Both the position numbers and the translations under genes were made by a program. This document shows, one piece after another, positions 49,903 to 61,303 of a stretch of 64,000 nucleotides of DNA. How positions within the stretch are numbered: position 1 is the stretch's first letter; every line of letters begins with the position of its first letter. Source of the DNA: Paulinella micropora (lineage: Eukaryota; Cercozoa; Imbricatea; Euglyphida; Paulinellidae); contig WBZZ01006957.1 in assembly GCA_019918135.1 (NCBI GenBank), positions 106,001-170,000 on the forward strand, given 5' to 3'. The notes under the pieces were generated by a model. It worked only from the letters and a program-made list of their open reading frames with translations, made no database searches and had not been told where the DNA came from.

Positions 49903-51212
49903 AGGGGGTAGAGGAATCATGGACTTCAAACTCACACACGCTGCTAGTGATCATTCATAACACAGACTCTTCAATCCCTGTTATAATACATTAAGCTTCC
50001 ACGATACACACTCTCATAGGTAGCATCTTGGCCACGTTGCAATGGTGGAAGCTTAGAGTTGAGACTGTGTCCACACAGACAGGTAGAGCACTGCTTTATC
50101 TGACCCTCCTATGTAATCTGTCTATGTGTGCAGGGCCCTTCAAAGTGTTCAGACGTGCAATTAGATTGAGCATGCATTATTCAACCGTCTTTCCTCATGC
50201 GTAGTCAGGTATTAGCAAAGTAATACAAATAATAGTAGCGAAAATAATATTGTAATAATAATAGTTAAAATGACAACAGAAAAATCATCACACCAAAGCC
50301 GTAACGTTACGAAATCATACTAATTATTGCTTCAAACATTGACAAATGATCTAAATTAAGAATTGGAACCACTTCCCAGGGTCAGAAGGCCATACCCATC
50401 ATAAAATCTGTATCTTGTTCCAAATTTTTTTATTAATTCCTCTATCCTTATTTTCGACGCATTGCCAGTCGTCATGCAACACGATCCGTATAGATACTCC
50501 AACCCGCACCCTCTCCTTTCTTTTTTCAAAATACATGAATCAGCACCTCTCCCAATAAAATTTCTCATCCCGCGCAGCAACTTGCAACAAACCACTGCCT
50601 TATTAGTTCCCATATCTATGTCTCATTTTCTCTCCACAGATCCGCCCGTCCCGTGTCACGCTTACAAGTAATAAAGTTACACTCCAGAACTTTATTGCTT
50701 GGCTAAAGGGTGGGTGGGTGGGAATAAAAAGCTCCAAAAACAAGAATTTCTCTTCTTGTGTTCGAGGAACTTGCGAAAGTGACGAGAACACTAGGCACAT
50801 AAAGTCACATATTTTATTACTTGCGCGACACATGTCGCAACTTTTTCTAGTTGTTCTTGTAGCATCCTTTAGTTCTGATAGCATCAAGTGGCTAGAAATA
50901 CGCCAATTCCAGCCATTCCTAATTCAATTTTAGGCATGATGGGCCAAATTGGACCAAAACTGGCAATATATATAGCAATCATTCATAGTCAGTCCTACCG
51001 TAACAAACATGTTTGTAGAAACGGCATTTAGTGCCGAAATTCAGGCACTTATAATGTTCCGGCTTTTTTCGTCTGAGGTCGCAAAATAGGTGTTGTGTTA
51101 CACTCTGTTCACACAAACACTATTTTGCTACCTTCTTCCTATGCTTGTATTCCCCTCCAGGTCAAAGGTAAGAAGGGCCCCGAAGCATAAAAAGTGAGAA
51201 CAATTTTATTGA
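49903..51212. other. Gene-poor host-like sequence
   Basis: No supported coding sequence. It contains the second copy of the 47-base CCCCTCCAG-ending repeat (51113-51160) next to the tyrosine-recombinase fragment. Confidence 0.4.
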
Positions 51213-51517
51213 CTAGAACTTATACAACGTCTTAGTCACAGCAAGCTTCTCAGTAAACGAATCATATACATATAGAAACACAGAGTCAGATTTCCATCTG
51301 CCATGTCTTTTCAACAGCCTCATTTCTATACCCGCCCTTGCAGCAGCTGCAGCAGTGCAGCCCCCCTTTTGTAAGGAATGAGTGCCCCGATCCTCTGTAG
51401 CCACGCGTTCATAGTGTGGTTGACAGAGTTAGGTGATAGATGGCTGGGGCACACGCGCGACTGTGTCGGCAGCCGCCGCGCTGGAACTAAAGGCGCTTGT
51501 GGGTCATGCTTGTACAT
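51213..51517 (-). pseudogene. Tyrosine recombinase fragment (DIRS/Ngaro or Crypton type)
   Basis: Two overlapping frames give LSPNSVNHTMNAWLQRIG and then THSLQKGGCTAAAAARAGIEM, LLKRHGRWKSDSVFLYVYDS and a short tail. These are box II of eukaryotic tyrosine recombinases: HxxR (here HSLQ, so the Arg is replaced), HGRW, and the nucleophile Tyr. Such enzymes come from DIRS-like or Ngaro retrotransposons and Cryptons. Only about 100 residues remain and one frameshift separates them, so it is a relic. Confidence 0.7.
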
Positions 51518-52264
51518 GTAGCCTCAGAGTCCGCAGATAGGTAAATATGCGACCTTTTCTTATACCCCTATACACAGTGATGAAAAGATGAGCTATGTCT
51601 AGTCAAGATATACTTATACCCGTTTCTATACATACTTTGACTCGGAGCCGGTTGAAAACGATAATATTAAGACAAGTAACCGGTACTACTTTTTACGCCG
51701 CCGGGATGATGATAATATTATCGTCACGGTTAGGGCGGACAACTTTGAATAGGAAATGGCGGGCTCTCTCTTTCCTTTTTGTTGCTTGGCTCTGATATTA
51801 ATATTCTCCTTTAAGTCTTGACTAGCCTCCTCAGGCTGCGAGGAAATTATTATATTTAATACCACTGGCAACCGGCAATCAATTGAATACACACACTGCT
51901 GTCCGGCGATCATATAAGTTGCCACCGACTGACCTCAAAATACTTCCGAGGTCAGGGAAGATACCGGGCCAAAAGACTCAGAGTCTGGACTCCGAGCCAT
52001 CGGTCCGAGCAAATTCCATTTTATTCAATACACTTGCTTTAGAGACTACTTGTCCCTTGCGAAACAATGCAAATTCTGAGACTCGGAACTAACGAGAATA
52101 TTTCAAGTGGAATCGAAAGAGTTGGCTGTCACGATGTACCAGTTGAAGTTGTTCCAGCCTACGGTCTGGGAAACTCAAGTGTTAAAATAAGGTAAAGTCC
52201 AAGCCAAAGCCCGGGCCGAAGGACGGAAGACTGCCACTGCTTTACGTGACCTGGTTACAATAGC
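51518..52264. other. Spacer between recombinase relic and outer LTR element
   Basis: Moderate GC, no supported gene. Confidence 0.4.
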
Positions 52265-52456
52265 GGATAATTTATTAATTAATAATAGTATTTAGTCATA
52301 CCGCCCACCCTAATGACAATGACCTATTTTACCTATATCACTCGGTAGTAAGTGTAACGGTGAATTTAATGCTTTGGCGGTCTGGGGTTGTGGTGTTTAG
52401 TGACGTGTCATTATTCAAATCTCTAAGTAAAAGTAAAATACGAACCCTCTCGTCCA
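52265..52456 (+). repeat. 5' LTR of the outer copia-type element
   Basis: About 192 bases match 61111-61303 in direct orientation (CACTC..TAAGTGTAACGGTGAATTT, GGGGTTGTGGTGTTTAGTGA). The two copies differ by several substitutions and indels. The repeat is followed at once by a primer site. Confidence 0.75.
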
Positions 52457-52459
52457 TTG

Positions 52460-52470
52460 GGTTATGGGCC
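52460..52470 (+). promoter_or_regulatory. Primer-binding site complementary to initiator-Met tRNA anticodon region
   Basis: GGTTATGGGCC directly after the 5' LTR matches the half-tRNA primer site described for Drosophila copia, which pairs with the anticodon stem-loop of initiator tRNA-Met. Confidence 0.65.
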
Positions 52471-52752
52471 TTGGCAGCGCTAAGTGACTCTGGCACTGCA
52501 AGCAAGGAACTTCAGGAAGAATTCCATCGCCGACCTGGGAGGCGACTGTCAGTGAAAGGGTTGGTGCCATTCCAAAAATTGGCACACAAACAGGGAAGCT
52601 TTCGCACTGAGACACTTTCGCTCAGTTTTTGAACGCATTGTACCTGTCCCCCGTTTTGGTTAGGTGACCTGCGTTGGGGGAAAGAGGACAGCACTCCAGT
52701 GGGACTGCTACAACTGCTACAACAAAGGAAAACTAGACAGTAAGACCTCAGC

Positions 52753-54689
52753 ATGAGTTTCAGTACTCTAAGAGGCACAGACAAAAACAAAGGCAGTGTG
52801 ACTGCAAAAGGACAATATGACGGGAGAATCCCGTTCAAGCAATTTCAGAGGGAAATAGTTTTGGCATTAGGGGCCAAAGGACTCAAGAGGGCACTAAAGA
52901 CCCCTCAAGAACACATTAAGTTAGTTCATGAGAGTAATATGAGTGCGTTGCACAGCAAAGGAAAGAAGGTCCCCAACTACATGTGGAGGTGGGGAGAGAG
53001 AGCAGGAAAGCAATCAGCAAGAGAGAGAGAGAGAGAGTAAAGATAGGGTTGAGAGAGGAGGAAGAGGAAGCTGAGTTAGACTCAGAGTCAGGGTCAGACA
53101 GGGAAAACCTTACCTCTTATTTTACTGAGACAGAAAGACAGCCTACGTTATTGGGAGATAGTGGTGAGAGTGAGCAAAAAGGAGGAGAAGAGCAGGTGGA
53201 GGAGAGGGAGAGAGTGAATTGTCAGCCTTCACCTACTTATTCCACACCAGCAACGACAACAATCAGGACGAAGAGCAAGGAGCAAGTAGAGGAAAAGGAG
53301 AAGGAAGACAGAATGATAGTAGCATATGAGGAGAGTTTGTAGCATGAGATGAAAAGACAGAGAGAGGAAGCTTTTTCGTTTGTGTTTGATAAGCTAGCAG
53401 GTAAAGCCAAGAGGAGTGTGGCAGATTTGGTGAGAGACACCTCACCAGACTTTGGTCAGAACTTGCACACTGTGTGGGCGAGACTAACCAAAAGGTTTGG
53501 TAAGGTGAGTGAGGAAGATGTGCAAGATAAAATAAATGCGATGAATGCATGGACATTTGATGAGGGGTGTGATTATGCTCCGCAGTTTGATGCGTTTGTT
53601 GCGTTAGATGAAGAGCTAAAGGCAGTAGGCCATAAAACACCTCACAGAACAATGGAAACAATAATCACTAATGCCTTGCAAAACCCTGAGTATGCATCAG
53701 AGGGACTGAGAAAGGATTGGGGAGGATGGATGAGCACGCTGAAGATGAATAAGAAGCAGCATCATGGTCTTTTGAGGAATGGTGGGAGGAATTGGAAGAA
53801 AGAGCATTGGAGATAGATAGGAACAAAGAGAGAGAGAGAGAGAGAAGAAGATGAAGAAAGAAAAAGCACACGCAGGGAACTTGAAGATGCCAACAAAAGA
53901 GAGGAAGGGCAGAGCGGTGTGTGTTTTGGGTTTCAAAGAGAGAGTGGATGCAAGTGGGGCGATGAGTGTCGTTTTGCTCATACAGAGGGGTCAGTCACTA
54001 TGCGTAGTGTGCCTGGGGTGTGCTACCTGTTTGAACAGTCAGGGAGCTGTGATAGATCTAACTGTAGGTTTAAACACACCACTATTAATAAGAAAGGGGG
54101 AGGGAAAGGAACAGGAACGAGAAAGAAGACGTGGAAGAAAGGAGAGAAATGTTTCAACTGTAACATGGGGGTGCATGTGTTCTCCGCATGTGAGAGGGAG
54201 TGCAGGATGTGTGGGGGTGAGCATAGACTGCATGAATGTGAAGAGATGAAGAAGGCGAGAGAAGAGCCAGGTGAGAAGGAAGAACCGAGAGAGAAAGAAA
54301 AGAGAGGAAAAGTGGAACATGGAAAGTTTGGCAGGGGGAGTAAGTCAGACACTTCTGACACAGGTAGGGGGAGTGAGTCAGACACAGATGAGGAAGGTAA
54401 GAAGGTGAAAACATTGAAAATGATGACGAGATTTTTGACAGGGCAAGACAGAGCAGGCATGGTAAAGGAGAAGGCCCACATGAGCAAAGTGATGGTAGTA
54501 CAAGAGAGAGTAATCTACCGTCTATGTGAGGGGCGAGTGTCAGGTGAGCAGCAATGTTTTGTGTGCACTGATGACATGGAGAGTGAGAATGTGTTGTTGC
54601 GAGAGGCAGCGTATGGTCTGTTGAGAGGGCGATTTTGCGGGATGCACACAGATGAGGAAAGAGAGAGTGAGAAGGAAGCCCCCGTGATG
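52753..54689 (+). pseudogene. Outer element gag-like gene, first part, with tandem zinc fingers
   Basis: ATG 52753 begins a Gag-like protein (RIPFKQFQREIVLALGAKG...). Coding is spread over three frames (52753-53040, 52983 on, a middle segment near 53740-53850). Near the C-terminus are two CCCH fingers (CFGFQRESGCKWGDECRFAH and CYLFEQSGSCDRSNCRFKH), then zinc knuckles (CFNCNMGVH, CRMCGGEHRLHEC), then acidic linkers. CCCH fingers in a copia-type Gag are unusual. The frame enters the inner element at 54690 and resumes at 60477. Confidence 0.65.
54684..54689. repeat. Target-site duplication, left copy
   Basis: GTGATG, identical to 60471-60476, flanking the inner copia element. Both copies are in frame with the interrupted gag gene. 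Confidence 0.85.
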
Positions 54690-54992
54690 CAACGTAATCT
54701 ATCTCTCAAACGCAGAGTTTAGGGAAGCTACCCCGCTAAGGGTATAGAATGACCGAAGAAAAGACTTTTAATAACTTTGGGTCACACAAAATGTGTTGAC
54801 CTTAACAGAATGGTAATACTCATTTGATTCTAGGCATTCCAGACTATGATTCGCGAATACTCTAGAAAGTGTCCTTATCAGTAATAAAGGTATTAATAAC
54901 TGTGCGGCCTATGAACCTGCCTATGACTAAGACTATCCAAATTACCGGTAAATTGACTAGTGGAGTAACGGTTATTAATAGTACATTACAAC
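54690..54992 (-). repeat. 3' LTR of the inner copia element
   Basis: 303 bases, plus-strand CAACGTAATC...ACATTACAAC. The termini are not the usual TG...CA at the boundaries set by the target duplication. Confidence 0.85.
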
Positions 54993-55430
54993 GCTCCCCC
55001 TTAGTCGCAAGTCATAGGCTGTATTAGTGGCCAGTGTGTAATATGGAAAAATAGTGGTGAGGATCAGTATGTGTAACCCGAAGGTCATCAACTCCCAATT
55101 TCATCACAACCTCTATGTATGTATATATGTAGTCACGCATGCAGTAACATGTATGAAGTATGTATGTGTTCAAAAATTTGCAAGCGCTTCCCGTAGAGGG
55201 TATCAACATCGAAAAATTTTAGATTTCCTATTCTAGGACAGAAAGAAGGATAGAAAAGCAGGGGCGTCGAGCAGTCCGAGGCTGGATCACCGACTCGGAC
55301 TACCATGCGAGGCCGGCAACCGCGAGGCTATCCCCAACTTAAATGCGCAAAACAAAACTGCTGCAACAAGCAACAAACTGCACAAAACACTCAAAGCAAA
55401 CATAAGTGAGTGGACATGCAAATCCCAAAA

Positions 55431-56243
55431 TTACTCGATCTTTACCGTAAATTTGTTAAGTAAATACTCGAATTGTTCTTTCGGTAAATATTTTGTCATT
55501 ACATCACCTATCTGCTTTTTCGTACCTACTTTTACAAACTTAACTTCACCGTCTCTCTGTAGGTGGTGCATAAAGTGTAATTCTAAAGGTAAGAATTTAG
55601 TTCTATTACCTGACATACCCCTCTCTGCCGCTAAGATTGTTTGAGAGTTATCCTCAAATAATTCTATCGGGCTCTTTTGGGCTATGTTTAGTTCTTGTGT
55701 GATGTGTTTCAGTGCAAGTCCTTCTCTAATAATGCACTCAGTTGCTGCAAATATTTCAGCATCATTGGAACTTAGGGCGATGTGACTCTGTCGCTTTGAT
55801 AACCATGCAACTGAATCGCTGCCCCATAGGATCACGAATCCAGTGCGGGACTTCCCTGTTTTCTTACAAACTTTGTGAGCCGCGTCGGGCCACATGGAAA
55901 GTTTTGGATAGGTTTGCTCTTCCTGCTCTGACTTAGGCTCATGGTAAGCTAAACCTCGATAAGAGTTAACTAAATAACGAAAGATTCTGCCTAACATCGC
56001 ATAAGTTATTCCCTTATCGATAGTTTGCATGACACTGGCCGAATTGAGTGCTTGTTCTATATCGGGTCTTGTCATCTTCGCGAGAAATAGCAAGCGACCA
56101 ACTAAACTAGGAATTGAAAATTTTCGCAAGCTGGATGATTCTGACAGCTCCATGAAATGTTCTTGCGCTGGAGTACTGACGGGTTTAGCAGAATCGTAAC
56201 CTACTTCTTTTAGTTTCTGCTGCTGATATTTTCGCTGATGCAT
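55431..56243 (-). pseudogene. copia RNase H domain and C-terminus
   Basis: Includes the thumb region (VGRLLFLAKMTRPDIEQALN) and RNase H motifs: MWPDAA, a long spacer, VAWLSKRQSHIALSSNDAEIFAATEC, ELFEDNSQTILAAE, and LELHFMHHLQRDGEVKFVKV...DVMTKYLPKEQF. These follow copia order. The frame is offset from the reverse transcriptase frame by a shift near 56225. Confidence 0.85.
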
Positions 56244-57400
56244 ATCTCTATTCCTTTGAATTCACGGGCTATACTGAGTCTTTTGAGCGGGAAATGTTTT
56301 TCTAATGCGGACGCAAAACGTTCATATGCTTGCTTGTTTGGTGCTGTAAACAACAAGTCATCTACATGAAATATCCCTACTATCGCTTCTCTTAAAGCTT
56401 TATCATTTTCTACAAACATACATAAATTAGAATCTAGCGGTCTAAAACCTAGCTCCTCTAACTTGGGTGCTAATATCTCATACCATCTTCTTCCTGCCTG
56501 AGGTGCGCCATATAGGGCACCATCTATACGCCATATCATCCCCTCATGCCCTTCTCTGTCTACACTCTCTGGCGCATATGCATAAACAGGGTCATTCATA
56601 CGAGCATTCAGGTATGCATTTTAAAAATCTATGCCGTATAGTTTGTGTTTGTGCCAGGCAGATAGTTTGGCGAGAAATAAAAGTGAATGGTGTGCGGCAC
56701 AAGGAACAAAGAGCTGATCTGGGTTATAGCTAACACCGGGTTCTAATATACCTCCCCGTAAAGCTAAACGAGACTTTATGAACTTTTCCCCGTTCTCATC
56801 TAACTTTACTTTGTGAACCCATGTCGATCTAACTACCTTACTAACTCCTGCCTTGCTTGCCTCCTTATGGGGTACCCATGTGTATCTGTTAAAGGATTGA
56901 AGAGCTTTTAGCTCTGCTTTCATACCTTCTAAAACATCTTTAGCTGTCAAACCTGCCTCTATATCTTTGGGCACTCTAACATCTACATACAAATAAAAAT
57001 CACGAATCTCATCTGCCACCATACGGTCATCGCATAAAAACATATTAGCGGGACTTTGCAACGGGTATTGGGGATCTTTCACGGAGTATTTGTGGATTTC
57101 TGAATTCAACATCCGTTCTTCTTCGTCTTCAAACTTAACTATGTGGGTGGGCTGAGGTCTGTCTCTTACTACTAATCTATCTCTGGGGTCACACACTCTG
57201 CTGACTACCCCTACCCGTTCTATGCTCTCCCATCCCACACCGTACTTTTTCTTCGCCCATTCATCTCCCCATGCACGCGCTGGGACTCTTACTACCTTAC
57301 CTATCAGCTCTTGAGCCTCTCTCTTTTCTCTCTTGGGCTCATTGCTAGGGGTAAATCTCTCTACTGCCCTGCGCTGCCTTTTACTGGGGATTATGTTACT
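56210..57400 (-). pseudogene. copia reverse transcriptase domain
   Basis: Motifs include TWVHKVKLDENGEKFIKSRLALRG, YGIDF (then TAA at 56621-56623) NAYLNARMNDPVYAYAPE, WRIDGALYGAPQAGRRWYE and the active site FHVDDLLF, where copia usually has YVDD. A TAA interrupts the A motif region (usual DxKxAFLxG) and the region 57238-57400 is joined by a shift near 57420. Confidence 0.85.
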
Positions 57401-58830
57401 CTCCGTTACTCTCTGACTGTTCCCACGTTAATCCCTTAGATGGTGGTGATTTCTCTTCGTATGCTCTTCTTTCATGTATTTTTAGTGGATCTGTTGGATC
57501 TTGTTCATTTTCATGTTTTTGTGGTTTGATCTTGTGCTCTGTGGGTGGTTGTTGTGGATAATGTGGCTCTGGACTTGTCTGTAGGCGTGTATGTTTGTGA
57601 TCCAGTGTATTCTTCTCCACATGCTCATTTTCATAGGCGTGTTCATTCTCATTCACATCGACATCAACATTTTCTATCTCCCCCTCATCAAACTGTGTTG
57701 TTGGGTGGTCGTTGTTGACGTTGTGCGGTGACTTAGGTGATTGAGGTGGTGACTGGGGTGGTGACGCTTTTGGAGATGTGTGTGGTTGCTCACTCTCATT
57801 CTCATTCTCCCCCTCAGAGTCATCATTATCCCACGACACTAGTTTAGGAGGATGAGCTTGTTTACCGATTTTGTGAATATTAAATCTCACATCTCTCACT
57901 CCGGACATTATCTTCTTACCATCCCATACGCGGTATAGTTCCCGAAATAGATCATATCCAACTAGCATCACCTTTTTCCCTCTGTACTCTCCCTTCCGCA
58001 CTTTAGTCTTAGGTACATGTAACACACCCATGCATCCTATTGGTTTTAAGTGAAAGAGTGCTGGTTTTCTACCTAATCTCTTCGCTCCCTTCTTTGCTCT
58101 GGCCGGTCCGCTGACTAGAAAATGGATTATGTTTGCTAAACTTTTTCTCATGTGGTGGTTGCGGAATATTTTGCGAGACTTGTGGACTTGTGGAAATTTT
58201 GGTGTCACGTAAAGGTTCAAATTCCTCGAAAACGATTCTTTGCGAAATTTTATGAGACTTTTCCAATGCCGCAGCTTTAAAACCTCGCTCGTCTGGGTAA
58301 TAAGGAGATTTGGGGGGATGCAACACGGGACTTACCGACAAATCCAACTCCGGGTAATCTGGGTCTTGTGTGGCGTGATATCCGCAGTACCTTGCATAAG
58401 ATAATCGTTTCGCGTGATTTTCGTATACTCCCTTTCCTTTTGATTTTTCAACGGAAACATTACATGGTTTTTTGCGTCTGTTTATTCCTGCACACTTCGT
58501 GTCAGGCGTGACTCCGTAAGAACTCTCAAGCCTCAAAGGAGTTTCGTTAGGGTTAGGGATGACTGGGGAACATCGTGGGGCGGCGGATACTAACCGCACT
58601 TCCTTGCCTTCTCCCCGTAGTGAGGAGGGACCTCGTAGGGTGGCCGATACTAACCGCACTTCCCGTCCTTCTCCACTCTCACTACGTCTATTCCCTACCC
58701 TAGGTGTGGTCTTTGTATCGTTCAATAGGGCTTGGGGACTTGTAGACTCGTGGAGTGGTGAGCTTGGTTGCTCATCCTCTTTTTCCCTTTCCTCCTCATC
58801 ATCATCGCTCTTATCATAAGTGTTCCCCAT
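57401..58830 (-). pseudogene. copia linker and integrase C-terminal part; catalytic core absent
   Basis: 58220-57396 has the integrase C-terminal pattern (GCMGVLHVPKTKVRKGEYRGKKVMLVGYD), then an acidic, Pro-rich linker. The 58830-58220 region is a disordered, charged protein with tandem SEGREVRLVSA-type repeats. I find neither the HHCC zinc finger nor the DDE core of integrase, nor a DTG/DSG protease site. This element probably cannot integrate by itself. Confidence 0.55.
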
Positions 58831-58835
58831 ATGGA

Positions 58836-60164
58836 TTAAAGCAACGTTTGTGTCAGAGTCACTTTGTTGTTTTCGTTTTTGTGGTTGTCAGTTGTTATCA
58901 AAGTGAGTGCTTTCTTTTTCTTGTAAAAGGGTTTCTTTTTGTTCTTGTAGTTGTTCTTTTGTTCGTTCTTTTCTTGTTCTGTGGACTTGTCTTCTGTTTG
59001 ATTCCGCTTCAATTTTCCTTCTTTGCGGAACTTTTCCGAAATCACCGGACAATATCTCATGGTATGGCCTTTGACATCACATCCAAAACACGTGACTTTG
59101 AGTGTCCAGTTTGGAGCTGTCTTTGGTCCCGGTTTATTGTCTCCCCTTTTCCCTTGGTTATCCATCAGGAGATTGTTTTCTTGCTGCTTGCCATCCCGAG
59201 ATTTCCTGTTGTTATGTTTGCGTATTTGAGCTTTTCTTTCACGGAATTTGTTACGTCTTTCTTTTTCTTCCCACATTTTCCATCTTTCCTTAGATGCTTC
59301 GGATAATTCCGAGAACTTTGGTCTTAGTCTGGCCGGGAGATCATAGTGGTCCACCTGAAATTTATCTCCGAAAGCTGGATGGTAGCGCAGTTTCTTAAAT
59401 AGCTTTCTCTTTGCTTCCTCATCGGAAAATGGCGTCCCACGTAAACTTTCAAGCTGAATTTTCTTTGCGAGAAATTCATTTAGCCAGTCTATATACCTCT
59501 CACCTGCCCTTAGCCTCGTTCTCTCAAACTCTTCCTCTAACATGTACCTACCCGCTCCGGAAATGCATCCCCACTGATCTCTTACTGCTATCAAACTCTT
59601 CAATGGGTCCTTTCGTCTTCTGTGTTCGCAAGAAGTTAGATACATTGTCTTTGGAAAAGGCTACAGACAGACATAACTGCAAAGTTTTCATCCTTTCATA
59701 ATATTTCTTCTCTTTGCGGACAGCTGTCTTTCTTCTTGTATATTGTTTTCTACTTAGTCTTTTCCTTTTCTTTACTTCTTTCTTTTTCCACTCTCTCTTT
59801 TGTTCTGCTGTCATTTTATCCCAATCTTCTGGTTGTTTGTGATCTTCTTTCTTTGTCTGGGGTCTCACTCTTCCTCTCAGAGAGGTGTCTGACTCTTCAT
59901 CTTCCTCACTATCACTTATGGGCGAGTCGGGCTCTTCTAAATCTTTTGCCGCCTTAGCCCTGCTTCTTCGTAAGGAAAATTCTTTTTGGCTTTAGCTGGG
60001 TCAGCCAATGCCACAGATACCATCTCTGCCACGTGGACAGATACCCCCTGCATGTGTTTCTGAAACTTGCTTGACCAAGGCCAAAAGCTTTGGTCATCGC
60101 CCTCGAATATGGGCACTTGACTCAATACGTGCTTCGGCACGCTTGCCTCCTTGTCAAGGCTCAT
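58836..60164 (-). pseudogene. copia Gag, frameshifted, ATG inside the primer site
   Basis: Starts at ATG 60164-60162 (MSLDKEASVPKHVLSQVPIF, FWPWSSKFQKHM), which lies in the primer-binding site GGTTATGAGCC. Shifts near 59955 and 59640. C-terminal zinc knuckle CFGCDVKGHTMRYCP (C-x2-C-x4-H-x4-C) near 59090, preceded by a very basic region. Confidence 0.75.
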
Positions 60165-60168
60165 AACC
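60157..60168 (-). promoter_or_regulatory. Primer-binding site of the inner element, overlapping the gag start
   Basis: GGTTATGAGCC in the element's direction, next to the 5' LTR, complementary to the anticodon region of initiator tRNA-Met. The ATG in it is the first gag codon. Confidence 0.7.
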
Positions 60169-60470
60169 AACGGAATCTATCTCTCAAACGCAGAGTTTAG
60201 GGAAGCTACCCCGCTAAGGGTATAGAATGACCGAAGAAAAGACTTTTAATAACTTTGGGTCACACAAAATGTGTTGACGTTAACAGAATGGTAATACTCA
60301 TTTGATTCTAGGCATTCCAGACTATGATTCGCGAATACTCTAGAAAGTGTCCTTATCAGTAATAAAGGTATTAATAACTGTCCGGCCTATGAACCTGCCT
60401 ATGACTAAGACTATCCAAATTACCGGTAAATTGACTAGTGGAGTAACGGTTATTAATAGTACATTACAAC
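60168..60470 (-). repeat. 5' LTR of the inner copia element
   Basis: 303 bases, plus-strand CAACGGAATC...ACATTACAAC. Differs from the 3' LTR at CGGAATC/CGTAATC, GACGTTAAC/GACCTTAAC and TGTCCGG/TGTGCGG. Confidence 0.85.
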
Positions 60471-60620
60471 GTGATGGGGGAGCAAAATAAAGATAGCCAG
60501 CCTAAACCTTTAGTTGATAAGGAGAAGAAGAAAAGAGAGAGAGGGCGAAGCGCTCAAAGCGCAGAAGCAAGAAAAAGAAGGGAAAAGCAGGAAAGGCTGT
60601 GTCCACTCGGAAGAGCCTAA
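60471..60620 (+). pseudogene. Outer element gag gene, last part, resuming after the inner insertion
   Basis: Starting from the second GTGATG, the frame continues in register with the frame that ends at 54689 and runs 49 codons (GEQNKDSQPKPLVDKEKKK..., strongly basic) to the TAA at 60618. The match in phase supports the reconstruction of one interrupted gene. Confidence 0.75.
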
Positions 60621-61110
60621 TGAAAGGGCAAATTTGTTTTATGAAGTCGGGGAACCAAGTTGGCTCTGACAACGACGACCAACGCGACGGACATGCGGTG
60701 GCCAGCGACATCGACAGCGACAGCGGTTCAAGCTCAGACCTGGAGGCCCGGCGAAGATGGGTGGGGCGCGCGGAGCACATGTGGTTCTACGACCCTGGTG
60801 GCGGACTCAAGCGGCGACAAGTGGGAGGCTGGCAGCAGGAAAGCTGAGCAAAGGGACGGCTTCAAGAAATCAAGGGAGCGGGGGAGCGCGCGGTGGGCGG
60901 CCCTACGATTGTGACCTTTTAACGCTCTATTAGCAGTCCAATTTTGAGCGTGAATTCATTGGCAAGTCAGTATAGAGTTAGTGCATATAGTCGTTAGTGT
61001 GGCTCCGGAAATTTCTGCATAGGGCTACACATATTTACCATCATATATGCGAGGTTAGTAGCATAAGGTAGATGGGGCCGTTATTCCTAAATAGACTCGG
61101 AGGGAGCAAT
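60621..61110 (+). other. Internal 3' region of the outer element
   Basis: No pol-like coding is found. A purine tract (GGAGGGAG, 61099-61106) lies directly before the 3' LTR and can serve as its polypurine tract. The outer element therefore measured about 3.2 kb without the insertion and carried only a gag-like gene. Confidence 0.55.
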
Positions 61111-61303
61111 GGATAATTTATTAATTATAATAGTATTTAGTCCGATGATACCGGCACACCCCAATGACAATTACATATTTTACCTATATCACTCTAAGTG
61201 TAACGGTGAATTTAATGCTTTGGCTGTCTGGGGTTGTGGTGTTTAGTGACGTGTCATTATTCAAATATCTGAGTAAAAGTAAAGTTCCGAACCCTCACGT
61301 CCA
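61111..61303 (+). repeat. 3' LTR of the outer element
   Basis: Matches 52265-52456, same orientation. Confidence 0.75.

Larger units (their letters stand above)
54690..60470 (-). mobile_element. Ty1/copia-type LTR retrotransposon nested in the outer element
   Basis: Element of 5,781 bases on the minus strand: 5' LTR 60168-60470, primer site at about 60157-60168, Gag, a non-standard linker in place of protease and integrase core, integrase C-terminal part, reverse transcriptase, RNase H, a polypurine tract (AAGGGGGAG in the element's direction, next to 54993), and 3' LTR 54690-54992. Flanked by GTGATG duplications. The LTRs differ at about 3 of 303 positions, so insertion was recent. Confidence 0.9.

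Noticed and set aside
49510-49954. ORFs reading YLSIYLSI
   Set aside because: Translation of the GATA microsatellite.
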